This document shows, piece after piece, positions 7,601-15,848 of a DNA stretch of 64,000 bases. This DNA is from Bacillus sp. OxB-1 (GTDB lineage Bacteria; Bacillota; Bacilli; Bacillales_A; Planococcaceae): assembly GCF_000829195.1 (NCBI RefSeq), contig NZ_AP013294.1, positions 1,189,001-1,253,000 on the forward strand. The letters are read 5' to 3'. Made by a program: the position numbers and the translations under genes. Every line of letters begins with the position of its first letter. The first letter of the stretch is position 1. The notes beneath the pieces were generated by a model, which did no database searches, was not told the DNA's origin, and worked only from the letters and a program-made list of their open reading frames with translations.

Positions 7601-8752
7601 ATGAATTTTGATTTTGATATTGAACAGGTGTCTTTTCAGGAGATGTTGCGGGACTTTTCACTGAAAGAACTCCTTCCCCAGTATACGAAATGGGATCGAG
7701 ACAATACCTTCCCTCGGCATTTATGGAAAAAGCTTGGGGAACTGGGCGTCAACGGACTTCGGATCCCGGAAGAATACGGGGGGAGCGGCGCGGATTGCGT
7801 CATGACCGGTATAGCAGCGGAGGAAATCGGCAGGGGAGATTTCAATTTGACGTATGCGGTCATGTTAAATGCCCTAGCGTCAGAGATCATTAGTAATCAC
7901 GCGACGGAAGAATTGAAGAAAACGTGGCTTCCTCAAATTGTGAGCGGCGAAAAAGTGGTCGGTGTCGCCATTACCGAACCGGCGGCGGGAACAGATGCAG
8001 GCGGCATCCTTTCCACTGCTAGGCGGAAAGGGGATCATTATATCCTGAACGGTGAAAAGTCCGGAATCAGCGCGGCGACAATCGGTGATATGTTCATTGT
8101 GTTTGCCAAGACCGACCTAGATGCGGGAAGCCGGGGGATCAGCGCATTCATCGTTCCTACCGATCTCCCGGGGGTGGAATGCAAAGGCTATGACGATATG
8201 GGGAATAAGCTGATCGGAAGAGGCTCCGTTTATCTGAATGATGTGGAAGTGCCGGCTGAGAATTTGATTGGCCTAGAGAATCGCGGGTTTGCCCAAGTGA
8301 TGAACGGTTTCGACTTAAGTCGTTTGCTCATCGGGCTCCAATGTGCCGGAGCGGCGTTCCAAAGCATTGATGAAACGATCGAACATGTGAAGAACCGGCA
8401 TTCATTCGGAAAACCATTGGCGACCTACCAGGGCGTCTCCTTTCCGATCGTTACCCATTACACCAACTTGGAATTGATCAAATGGCAAGCCTATCGCGGT
8501 CTATGGCTGCGAGATCAAGGAAGAAAGCATTCCAAAGAAGCGTCATCCGTGAAATGGCTCGGCCCTAAAATGAGTCAAGAAGCTATTCACGAGTGCATGT
8601 TGCTAAATGGGCATTATGCCTATACGGAGGAGATGCCGCTGGAGCAGCGCTTGCGGGATGTGATCGGTTTGGAAATCGGGGATGGTACGGCCCAGGCGAA
8701 TAAATTTGTCATTGCCAAAGAGATCATTGGAAAAGAGTATCGACCGTATTGA
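7601..8752 (+). CDS. acyl-CoA dehydrogenase with Asp at the usual base position (AliB-like candidate)
   Basis: A 383-residue member of the acyl-CoA dehydrogenase family with the FAD-domain motif ITEPAAGTDAGG. Where most relatives have IYEGT, this protein has IGDGT, placing Asp361 at the catalytic-base position. Non-standard bases are known among cyclohexanecarboxyl-CoA and cyclohex-1-ene-1-carboxyl-CoA dehydrogenases, which suits the BadI/BadH/AliA-like neighbours. I infer that this enzyme makes the ring double bond. Starts at 7595 or 7583 are also in frame; 7601 gives a terminus (MNFDFDIEQ) like that of the preceding paralogue. Confidence 0.82.
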   Translation: MNFDFDIEQVSFQEMLRDFSLKELLPQYTKWDRDNTFPRHLWKKLGELGVNGLRIPEEYGGSGADCVMTGIAAEEIGRGDFNLTYAVMLNALASEIISNHATEELKKTWLPQIVSGEKVVGVAITEPAAGTDAGGILSTARRKGDHYILNGEKSGISAATIGDMFIVFAKTDLDAGSRGISAFIVPTDLPGVECKGYDDMGNKLIGRGSVYLNDVEVPAENLIGLENRGFAQVMNGFDLSRLLIGLQCAGAAFQSIDETIEHVKNRHSFGKPLATYQGVSFPIVTHYTNLELIKWQAYRGLWLRDQGRKHSKEASSVKWLGPKMSQEAIHECMLLNGHYAYTEEMPLEQRLRDVIGLEIGDGTAQANKFVIAKEIIGKEYRPY

Positions 8753-8783
8753 TTTCTCAAAATAGGAAATGGAGGACGACAAC

Positions 8784-9584
8784 ATGGAATTACAAGATGT
8801 GATTTATAAAAAAGAGGATGGGGTGGCAACGATCACCATCAACCGACCAGAAGTGTATAATGCTTTTCGCTCTCTGACAGTGAAGGAGCTGATTTGGTCC
8901 TTTCGGGATGCGTGGGATGACAACCAGATTGGGGCCGTTATTTTAACTGGTGTCGGAGAGAAAGCATTTTGCACGGGAGGCGACCAAAGCAAAAAGGGGG
9001 ATGATAGCGGATATGATGGTTCTGGCGGGCTTGGCGGCGGTATCGGAATGGAAATCGAAGCATTGCATCATACGATCCGGAATATTCCCAAACCGGTCAT
9101 TGCGGCAGTGAATGGCTATGCCATCGGAGGCGGGCATGTGCTTCACGTCATCTGTGATTTGACCATTGCATCCGAAACGGCCATCTTCGGCCAGACCGGC
9201 CCGAAAGTGGGCAGCTATGACGCCGGCTTCGGCTCGGCTTATTTGGCCCGCGTTGTCGGAGAGAAAAAAGCAAGGGAAATTTGGTATTTATGCGAGAAGT
9301 ACTCCGCGGAAGAGGCAAAGGAAATGGGACTGGTGAATAAAATCGTACCGGCTTCAGAATTGATGGCCGCTGCGGAGGATTGGGCGAGAAAAATTGCTGA
9401 AAAGAGCCCGACAGCCATCAAGATGTTGAAATACTCATTCAACGCAGATTCGGCAAACATCAGTGGTATTACACAAATGGCGATGGGCAGCCTAGCCATG
9501 TTTTACAACACGGAAGAATCCGCGGAAGGACGAGATGCTTTTTTGGAGAAACGCCCTGTGGACTTTAAAAAATTTAGAGGATAG
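8784..9584 (+). CDS. badI: BadI-like 2-ketocyclohexanecarboxyl-CoA hydrolase
   Basis: A 266-residue crotonase-fold enzyme. It shows the BadI/MenB signature set: FCTGGDQS, GYAIGGGHVLHVICD, FGQTGPKVGS and AREIWYLCEKYS. In Rhodopseudomonas palustris BadI hydrolytically opens the ring of 2-ketocyclohexanecarboxyl-CoA to pimeloyl-CoA; MenB makes naphthoate in menaquinone synthesis and is its closest paralogue. Context decides for BadI: the AliA-like ligase and BadH-like dehydrogenase follow directly, and no other men gene is present. Start 8784 follows GGAGG at 8 bp; an upstream in-frame ATG (8769) overlaps that site. Confidence 0.82.
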   Translation: MELQDVIYKKEDGVATITINRPEVYNAFRSLTVKELIWSFRDAWDDNQIGAVILTGVGEKAFCTGGDQSKKGDDSGYDGSGGLGGGIGMEIEALHHTIRNIPKPVIAAVNGYAIGGGHVLHVICDLTIASETAIFGQTGPKVGSYDAGFGSAYLARVVGEKKAREIWYLCEKYSAEEAKEMGLVNKIVPASELMAAAEDWARKIAEKSPTAIKMLKYSFNADSANISGITQMAMGSLAMFYNTEESAEGRDAFLEKRPVDFKKFRG

Positions 9585-9603
9585 CAAATAAGGAGGAGTA
9601 ATA

Positions 9604-11247
9604 ATGGGATATGAGACAATCTTAGACTCTGCTTATCTGAATAACTATCAATCAAAGTGGCCGAATAAAACAATTTTGGACTACCTAAATGAACAAATTG
9701 CAAAGTCTCCGGATAAAGTTGCGATTATTGATAAAAAAAGCCGCTATACGTATAAAGAACTTGGTGAACTGGTCGATCGCGTTGCACTCGGACTATTGGA
9801 AATCGGTTTGAAAAAAGGAGACGTCATTTCATTCCAACTTCCCAATTGGAATGAGTTCGTCATTTTATATTTTGCCGCTACGCGTATCGGAGCAATCAGT
9901 AATCCATTGATCCCGATTTACCGGGAACGTGAAATTGGCTTTATGGTGAAGATGGCAGAGTCCAAAATGATTGTCATTCCCGACGAGTTCCGAGGGTTCC
10001 AATATGCGGAGATGATTGGCAAACTACTGCCGCAATGGCCTTCCATGGAACATGTCTATGTACTGGGGGACAAGATCCCGCCAGGCATGAAGTCTTTCGA
10101 TTCCTTACTTGCAGAGCCATGGGAAAAACGGAAGGATGTCGCCGTACTTGATGAAATTGTCCATGATCCGAATGAAGTGACGGAAATCATCTTCACTTCA
10201 GGAACGACAGGAGATCCAAAAGGAGTTATGCATACGCATAATACGATTAATGTCGCGGCTTCCTATTGGATCGATCATCTATCGTTGACACCTGAGGATA
10301 CTATTTTCATGGCTTCGACGTTCGCGCATCAGACAGGATTTCTTTATGGTGTCAATTTGCCGATCATCTATGGAGGAACGGGTGTCTTCCAGGATATTTG
10401 GAATCCGGAAGAATTCCTTGAATTGATTGAGAAGGAAAACATCACCTTCACGGCGAGTGCTACGCCGTTTTTACAAGATACTGTCAAAGCGGCAAAAGCG
10501 AGCACAAATGATGTGAGCTCCCTTCGGATTTTCATTGCAGTCGGGGCGCCGATCCCGCGTGTTCTCGTGAAGGAGGCACGCAAAGCGTTGCCATGTGCCA
10601 TCTTGACGGGTTGGGGGCAAACGGAAAATGGCATGGTGACCATTACCTTGGTGGACGATACGGAAGAAAAAATTACAGGAACGGATGGGAAAGCGTTTCC
10701 GGATATGGAAGTGAAAGTGGTCGATCCATCGGGGAACACATTGCCGCCTCATGAAGAAGGCTATCTGATGTGCAAAGGTCCCGCCTTGTTTGTCGGCTAT
10801 TTGAAACGAATTACAGAAACGAAAGACGAATTCCAGGACGGCTGGTTCACTACAGGGGATAGCGCGGTAATGGATGAGGACGGCTATATTCGAATTACCG
10901 GACGTGTCAAAGACATCATCATCCGGGGTGGTGAAAATATCCCAGTTGCGTACGTTGAAAATGTCCTCTATGAACATCCGGATATTGAAACCGTTCAGCT
11001 CGTGGCGATCCCGGATGATCGTCTTCAAGAGAAGGCCTGCGCTGTCGTCAAGATGAAAGAGGACAGGGCTCCTCTGACGATGGAGAAAATACAAAAATTT
11101 TTGGAGGAAAAAGGGATCGCCAAGCAATATTGGCCGGAGTATCTTGAATTGATGGACGAGCTGCCGACTACTGCGAGTGGCAAAATCCAAAAATTCAAGC
11201 TCCGCGAAATGATAAATGAAAAAATCTCTACTCATACGATGGGGTAG
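9604..11247 (+). CDS. aliA: AliA-like cyclohexanecarboxylate-CoA ligase
   Basis: A 547-residue AMP-forming acyl-CoA synthetase (ANL superfamily). Motifs in order: FTSGTTGDPKGVMHTH (phosphate loop), GWGQTENG, TTGDSAVMDEDGYI, GRVKDIIIRGGENI and the C-terminal catalytic lysine in TASGKIQKFKLRE. The early region (FQLPNWNEFV, NPLIPIYRERE, DEFRGF) resembles cyclohexanecarboxylate-CoA ligase AliA. It would activate the free acid with ATP and CoA in the cytosol and so start the pathway. AAGGAGGAG precedes the ATG. Other cyclic or aromatic acids remain possible substrates. Confidence 0.8.
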   Translation: MGYETILDSAYLNNYQSKWPNKTILDYLNEQIAKSPDKVAIIDKKSRYTYKELGELVDRVALGLLEIGLKKGDVISFQLPNWNEFVILYFAATRIGAISNPLIPIYREREIGFMVKMAESKMIVIPDEFRGFQYAEMIGKLLPQWPSMEHVYVLGDKIPPGMKSFDSLLAEPWEKRKDVAVLDEIVHDPNEVTEIIFTSGTTGDPKGVMHTHNTINVAASYWIDHLSLTPEDTIFMASTFAHQTGFLYGVNLPIIYGGTGVFQDIWNPEEFLELIEKENITFTASATPFLQDTVKAAKASTNDVSSLRIFIAVGAPIPRVLVKEARKALPCAILTGWGQTENGMVTITLVDDTEEKITGTDGKAFPDMEVKVVDPSGNTLPPHEEGYLMCKGPALFVGYLKRITETKDEFQDGWFTTGDSAVMDEDGYIRITGRVKDIIIRGGENIPVAYVENVLYEHPDIETVQLVAIPDDRLQEKACAVVKMKEDRAPLTMEKIQKFLEEKGIAKQYWPEYLELMDELPTTASGKIQKFKLREMINEKISTHTMG

Positions 11248-11269
11248 GCAAAGGATGGGGGAATGTCCG

Positions 11270-12016
11270 ATGGAAAAGCGGATTGCATTTGTGACAGGTG
11301 GCGGGAGCGGCTTGGGAAGGGAGATTGCCCGAGTCCTGGCCTCGAAAGCGATGAAGGTCGTAGTGGCGGATATCAATAAAGAAAATGCCGAGGAAACGGT
11401 TGCGCTGATTGAGGAAGAGGGCAATGAAGCGAAAGCGGTCTATTGCGATGTCTCCGATTTGGAAGTCGTACAGAACGCCGTGAAGGAATCTGTCCAACAT
11501 TACGGAAAAATCGATGTGTTGATCAATAATGCGGGATGGGACAAAGTGGAGCCGTTCCTCCAGAGTGAGCCTGATACTTGGCAGAAAATCATCAATATTA
11601 ACCTGCTTGGCCAAATCAATACTTGCAAAGAAATTTTACCTCTTATGATTGAAAATGGCTATGGAAAGGTGGTCAATATCGCTTCGGATGCTGCCCGGGT
11701 CGGATCGAGCGGGGAAGCGGTCTATTCCGCCGCAAAAGGTGGTGTTGTAGCGTTCACGAAGACGTTGGCGCGTGAGATGGCACGTCATAAATTGAACGTG
11801 AATTGCGTCGCTCCTGGACCTGCCGATACACCTCTATTCCAAAAGATCGGGGAAGAATTCGAAGGGCTTGCCAACTCTTTGGAAAAAGCGATCCCCCTTC
11901 GCCGATTGGCACAGCCAAAAGATATCGCGGGGGCAGTCGCCTATTTCGTTTCGGAAGATGCGGAGTATGTGACAGGCCAAACGCTCTCCGTCAGTGGCGG
12001 TTTGACCATGATTTGA
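11270..12016 (+). CDS. badH: BadH-like 2-hydroxycyclohexanecarboxyl-CoA dehydrogenase (SDR)
   Basis: A 248-residue short-chain dehydrogenase/reductase. TGGGSGLG (about 9-16) binds NAD; INNAGWD follows; catalytic Ser139, Tyr152 and Lys156 are all present (NIASDAARVGSSGEAVYSAAK region). The DAARVGSSGEAVY stretch and the ending SVSGGLTM are characteristic of BadH, which oxidises 2-hydroxycyclohexanecarboxyl-CoA to the ketone used by BadI. Start 11270 follows GGGGGA at 8 bp; the open frame extends back into the ligase gene. It sits 22 bp after that gene and is clearly in the same operon. Confidence 0.85.
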   Translation: MEKRIAFVTGGGSGLGREIARVLASKAMKVVVADINKENAEETVALIEEEGNEAKAVYCDVSDLEVVQNAVKESVQHYGKIDVLINNAGWDKVEPFLQSEPDTWQKIININLLGQINTCKEILPLMIENGYGKVVNIASDAARVGSSGEAVYSAAKGGVVAFTKTLAREMARHKLNVNCVAPGPADTPLFQKIGEEFEGLANSLEKAIPLRRLAQPKDIAGAVAYFVSEDAEYVTGQTLSVSGGLTMI

Positions 12017-12108
12017 TGTTGGGGGAGCCGTCACTACATTGGATAGTGCGGCTTTTCTTCTTTTGTAAGGTTCGTTCAAGCAGCTATGCACGCATGGGAG
12101 GGATGGAA

Positions 12109-12858
12109 ATGGATCTTGGCATAAAGGGAAGGACAGTGTTGGTTACCGGTGCTGCAAAAGGAATCGGAAGAGCGATTGCGACAGCGCTGGCGAAAGAAGG
12201 TGCCCATGTGGCGCTTCACTACCAAACTTCGGAAGAGGAAGCGCAGGAAACGAAGGAGATGATCTGGAATTCAGGCGGCCAGGTTACCTTGGTGAAAGGG
12301 GATCTTGCTTCGCTGGAAGATGTGCAGCATATGAAGGATACGATTGAGTCGGAGCTCGGCTTTGTCCATTCGATTGTAAATAATGCCGGCTATGCACAGT
12401 ACAAACCTTTTTTTAAATACAGCCCCAATGAATGGAGACGGGAGGTAGATGTGTGCCTCTATGGAGTTGTCCATCTGGCACATGTGTTCATTCCAGATAT
12501 GATAGAACAAAAGGGAGGTAAATTGATAAATATTATTGGAGATTCTGCCCGTACCGGTGACCGGAATTTGATCATATCTGCAGCTGCCCGAAGCGGCGCG
12601 GTCAGTTTTCTAAAATCCTTGGCGCAAGAGGTCGGACGCCATCAGATTCAATGTAATACGGTTTCGCTAGGACTGACCGATCAAGGGCAGTCGTATGAAG
12701 CTGCTACATTGGATAAAATTTTAAAACAATATCCATTGAAACGGCTCGGAACACCGGATGATGTAAAGGGGGCCGTCCTTTTTTTATTATCGTCTTTGTC
12801 AGATTGGATCACTGGCCAAGTGCTGTCTGTCAATGGAGGACAAAGCATGATGGATTAA
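12109..12858 (+). CDS. SDR-family protein lacking the catalytic triad
   Basis: A 249-residue Rossmann protein with an intact nucleotide motif TGAAKGIG (about 14-21) and NNAG (91-94). All three catalytic positions are changed when aligned to the BadH-like neighbour: Ser to Gly144, Tyr to Ser157 and Lys to Arg161. It therefore cannot be a standard SDR dehydrogenase. It may be a pseudoenzyme, a subunit partner for the preceding SDR, or a relative with another chemistry. The gene is uninterrupted, has a GGGAGG site 8 bp before 12109, and sits in the operon between two normal enzymes, so it looks maintained. In-frame ATGs at 12094 and 12103 are alternatives. Confidence 0.82.
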   Translation: MDLGIKGRTVLVTGAAKGIGRAIATALAKEGAHVALHYQTSEEEAQETKEMIWNSGGQVTLVKGDLASLEDVQHMKDTIESELGFVHSIVNNAGYAQYKPFFKYSPNEWRREVDVCLYGVVHLAHVFIPDMIEQKGGKLINIIGDSARTGDRNLIISAAARSGAVSFLKSLAQEVGRHQIQCNTVSLGLTDQGQSYEAATLDKILKQYPLKRLGTPDDVKGAVLFLLSSLSDWITGQVLSVNGGQSMMD

Positions 12859-12888
12859 TCCATATACAAATAGAATGGAGGAAATGCA

Positions 12889-14040
12889 ATGCTGGATACA
12901 TTTGCGCCCGAAATCGATCAAATCAAACAAATGGTTCGAAACTTCGTGGACAAGGAGGTAGAGCCTTTTGCCCAACAAATTGAAGAGGAAGACCATATTC
13001 CTGGACACTTAGTTGAGACAGCGAAAGAACTAGGCTTGTTTGGAATGAGCATACCGGAAGAATACGGTGGAATCGGCTTAAGCGTTGTTGGAAAAGCAGC
13101 CGTTCTAGGGGAATTGGGACGTTCCAGTAATGGCTTTGCCACTTTGATTAGCGCTCACACCGGAATTGGAAGTGTCGGCTTGGTCCGATTGGGTTCCGAA
13201 AGACTAAAACAGAAGTATTTGCCGGATATGGCAATCGGTAAAAAGATCGGCGCGTTCGCCCTCTCGGAGCCGGGAGCGGGATCGGATGCGACAAACTTAG
13301 CGACGATTGCAGAAAAGCGCGGAGATAAATGGATACTCAATGGGACCAAACATTTCATCACCAATGCACCGATCGCAGATGTTTTTACAGTGTTCGCTTT
13401 GACGGATAAAGAAAAAGGGGCAAAAGGGGGAATCACTTCATTCGTCGTAGAAAAAGAGTTTCCCGGGCTGACCATCGGCAAGCAGGATAAAAAAATGGGG
13501 TTGCGTGGCTCCTATACGGCTCAGCTGATTTTCGATAATTGTGAGGTGCCGGAGGAGAATGTCATTGGAGAAGTCGGCATGGGATATATGTCGGCATTGA
13601 AAATTTTAGGCGAAGGCCGGGTGGGGCTTGCCGCCAGAGCAGTCGGGTCCTGTGAAAAGTTAATTGAATTATCCGCTTCTTATGCGCAAGAACGAGAGCA
13701 ATTCGGAAAACCGATCGCAGAAAATCAGGCGATTCAATGGATGCTGGCCGATATGGCGACGGAAACGGAAGCGGCCCGCATGCTTATGCTGAAAGCTGCG
13801 AACCTGTTGGACGTCGGAAAGAAAGCGATTAAAGAAGCCGCTATGGCCAAGTTATATGCCTCCGAAGTATTTAACCGGGTCGCCGATAAAGCGGTTCAGA
13901 TCCATGGCGGCATGGGATATGTATCCGACTATCCAATTGAAAGGTTTTACCGGGATGCACGAATCACGACCATTTACGAAGGGACGAGTGAAGTGCAGCG
14001 GATTATTATCGCTCGGGATGTGTTGCAAGCAAACCAATAA
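12889..14040 (+). CDS. acyl-CoA dehydrogenase (third of cluster)
   Basis: A 383-residue member with the full set of family motifs: FALSEPGAGSD in the FAD-binding strand, QIHGGMGY near the flavin, and TTIYEGTSEVQR with the catalytic Glu. It resembles short/medium-chain acyl-CoA dehydrogenases. In this operon it most likely acts on pimeloyl-CoA or the next beta-oxidation intermediates after ring opening. GGAGG lies 7-8 bp before the ATG. Step assignment is inferred from order and from the other dehydrogenase having an atypical base. Confidence 0.88.
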   Translation: MLDTFAPEIDQIKQMVRNFVDKEVEPFAQQIEEEDHIPGHLVETAKELGLFGMSIPEEYGGIGLSVVGKAAVLGELGRSSNGFATLISAHTGIGSVGLVRLGSERLKQKYLPDMAIGKKIGAFALSEPGAGSDATNLATIAEKRGDKWILNGTKHFITNAPIADVFTVFALTDKEKGAKGGITSFVVEKEFPGLTIGKQDKKMGLRGSYTAQLIFDNCEVPEENVIGEVGMGYMSALKILGEGRVGLAARAVGSCEKLIELSASYAQEREQFGKPIAENQAIQWMLADMATETEAARMLMLKAANLLDVGKKAIKEAAMAKLYASEVFNRVADKAVQIHGGMGYVSDYPIERFYRDARITTIYEGTSEVQRIIIARDVLQANQ

Positions 14041-14092
14041 AAAATGTCGGTGGAGTTGGTTCTTAGTGTGAAGGATGGAGTGAAAATAGAAA

Positions 14093-14971
14093 ATGGAAAT
14101 AAATAACGTAGCTGTCGCAGGTTCTGGCGCGATGGGGTCGCAAATTGCGATGGTCTGTGCGCTTGCGGGTTATCCAGTCGTGTTACAGGATATTTCACAG
14201 GAAAGCCTCCAGCATGCGAAGCATTTTCTGGAAAAGCAGATAGAACGGCGGGTCGAAAAAGGGAGATACTCAAGGAGAGAGGTCGGGGAGGCATTCAGGT
14301 GCCTCACCTTTACGACCGAAATTGAAGAAATGGCGAATGCCAATATTGTCATTGAAGCGATTGTTGAAAAATTGGATGCCAAGCGAGAGTTGTTTACGAA
14401 GCTCGACCGGTTTGTTGCCCCCGATACGATATTGGCAACAAATAGTTCGACCATCGTCAGTTCGAAAATAGCCGATGCTGTCGGCCGGCCGGAAAATGTT
14501 TGCAATATCCATTTTTTTAATCCTGCCCTTGTCATGGAGCTGGTTGAAGTGGTGAAAGGTCCTCATACTTCTGAGGAAACTGCTGCAAAAAGTGTGGAAT
14601 TCGTGGAGAGCATCCGGAAAGTGCCCGTGTTGCTCAACAAGGAGATTTCAGGTTTCATTGCCAATCGAATTCTTGGAAAATTAACAGATGAGGCGATCTT
14701 TCTCTATGAAAATGGCTATGCGACGCCGGAAGAGATCGATCTTGCCTGCATGAAAGCATTGAATCATCCGATTGGTCCATTCGCACTGATGGATTTGACT
14801 GGCTTGGATGTACATTACCTCGTTCGGAAGCAGCGGTATGACGAAAGTGGTGATGAGAAGGAAAAGCCGTCGCGGACTGTTACTGAAAAAGTGGAAAAAG
14901 GCGAACTTGGCAAAAAGACGGGAAAAGGATTTTATGATTACGACGCCCAAGGCAATTGGTTGGGCCGTTAA
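14093..14971 (+). CDS. 3-hydroxyacyl-CoA dehydrogenase
   Basis: A 292-residue NAD-dependent enzyme of the 3-hydroxybutyryl-CoA dehydrogenase family. The N-terminal Rossmann domain has GSGAMGSQIA (about 10-19), the conserved TNSST and HFFNPALVMELVEVV (catalytic His) follow, and the C-terminal dimerisation domain is complete (DLTGLD...GKGFYDY). It would carry out the third step of beta-oxidation on the pimeloyl-CoA derived chain. Its ribosome binding site is weak. The next gene starts 29 bp downstream. A thiolase is missing from this cluster; one is encoded in the paa region. Confidence 0.88.
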   Translation: MEINNVAVAGSGAMGSQIAMVCALAGYPVVLQDISQESLQHAKHFLEKQIERRVEKGRYSRREVGEAFRCLTFTTEIEEMANANIVIEAIVEKLDAKRELFTKLDRFVAPDTILATNSSTIVSSKIADAVGRPENVCNIHFFNPALVMELVEVVKGPHTSEETAAKSVEFVESIRKVPVLLNKEISGFIANRILGKLTDEAIFLYENGYATPEEIDLACMKALNHPIGPFALMDLTGLDVHYLVRKQRYDESGDEKEKPSRTVTEKVEKGELGKKTGKGFYDYDAQGNWLGR

Positions 14972-15000
14972 ACGCAAACCACAGGCAGGAGGGAAGGGGA

Positions 15001-15783
15001 TTGAAAAGCTATCGCAATATCATCGTCGAAAAAAAGAATAAACTAGCCTATTTGATCATTAATTTACCGGAACAACGAAATGCCTTGAGTAAGGAAACGC
15101 TGGATGAAATGAGGAACGCACTAGAATGGCTGAAAGAAGACGACGAGACCCATTGCGTCATTTTTACGGGACAAGGGGATACATCATTTGCGGCAGGAGC
15201 AGATATTAAACAGCTGGAAAACCGCCGGCCGATGGATGTCTTTTCCGTCGGAAGCATGCAGGACGTCTACGATTATATCGAAGCGTATGACAAACCAACT
15301 GTCGCCATGGTAAATGGATTTGCACTTGGCGGTGGATGCGAGCTCGCGATGGCCTGTGATATTCGGATCGCTTCCGCTACTGCAAAATTTGGGCTTCCCG
15401 AACTGAATCTTGGCGTCATCCCAGGGGCAGGGGGCACACAGCGGCTGGCCCGTCTGATCGGTAAAGGAAAAGCGATTGAATTGATTCTGACAGGAAAAAT
15501 TATCACTGCGGAAGAAGCCGAAAGAATCGGTCTGATTTCCGAATATGTTTCTCAAGATCGGTTGCAAGAGGCGGTGGAAGAAACGGCAAACTGTATCATA
15601 ACAAAAGGTCCATTAGCTGTGAAGCTTGCTAAAATGGTTATTCACACAGGATTTGATACGGATATGAAGGCAGGTTTGCTCATTGAAAAGCTTGGACAAG
15701 CCGCCTTATATTCGACAGAAGATAAAATGGAGGGCACTCGTGCCTTTTTAGAGAAACGCACACCTGAATTTATTTCAAAATAG
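15001..15783 (+). CDS. enoyl-CoA hydratase, BadK-like candidate
   Basis: A 260-residue crotonase. Both hydratase glutamates are visible, in ALGGGCELAMACD and LPELNLGVIPGAGG, so it should add water across an enoyl-CoA. BadK hydrates cyclohex-1-ene-1-carboxyl-CoA in the Rhodopseudomonas pathway and is otherwise an ordinary crotonase, so this could be the ring hydratase, the straight-chain hydratase, or both. TTG start at 15001 follows AGGAGGGA at 6 bp; the frame is open back into the preceding gene. It is the last gene of the cluster and is followed by a terminator. Confidence 0.85.
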   Translation: MKSYRNIIVEKKNKLAYLIINLPEQRNALSKETLDEMRNALEWLKEDDETHCVIFTGQGDTSFAAGADIKQLENRRPMDVFSVGSMQDVYDYIEAYDKPTVAMVNGFALGGGCELAMACDIRIASATAKFGLPELNLGVIPGAGGTQRLARLIGKGKAIELILTGKIITAEEAERIGLISEYVSQDRLQEAVEETANCIITKGPLAVKLAKMVIHTGFDTDMKAGLLIEKLGQAALYSTEDKMEGTRAFLEKRTPEFISK

Positions 15784-15800
15784 CTTTTTAGCTGGTAAAT

Positions 15801-15848
15801 GAAGAAACAACCTGTACTTGTCCTAAGTCACAGGTTGTTTCTTTTTCG
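15801..15848. terminator. terminator at the end of the cyclohexanecarboxylate-type cluster
   Basis: AAGAAACAACCTGT pairs with ACAGGTTGTTTCTT and is followed by TTTTTC on the plus strand. It overlaps the last codons of the convergent efflux gene. Confidence 0.85.

Noticed and set aside
8784..9584. menB (naphthoyl-CoA synthase)
   Set aside because: Motifs are shared with MenB, but the neighbours are AliA- and BadH-like and no other men gene is nearby. A phylogeny would settle it.
10471..11424. 317-codon antisense frame across the ligase gene
   Set aside because: Shadow of a strongly supported ligase; no ribosome binding site or recognisable domain.
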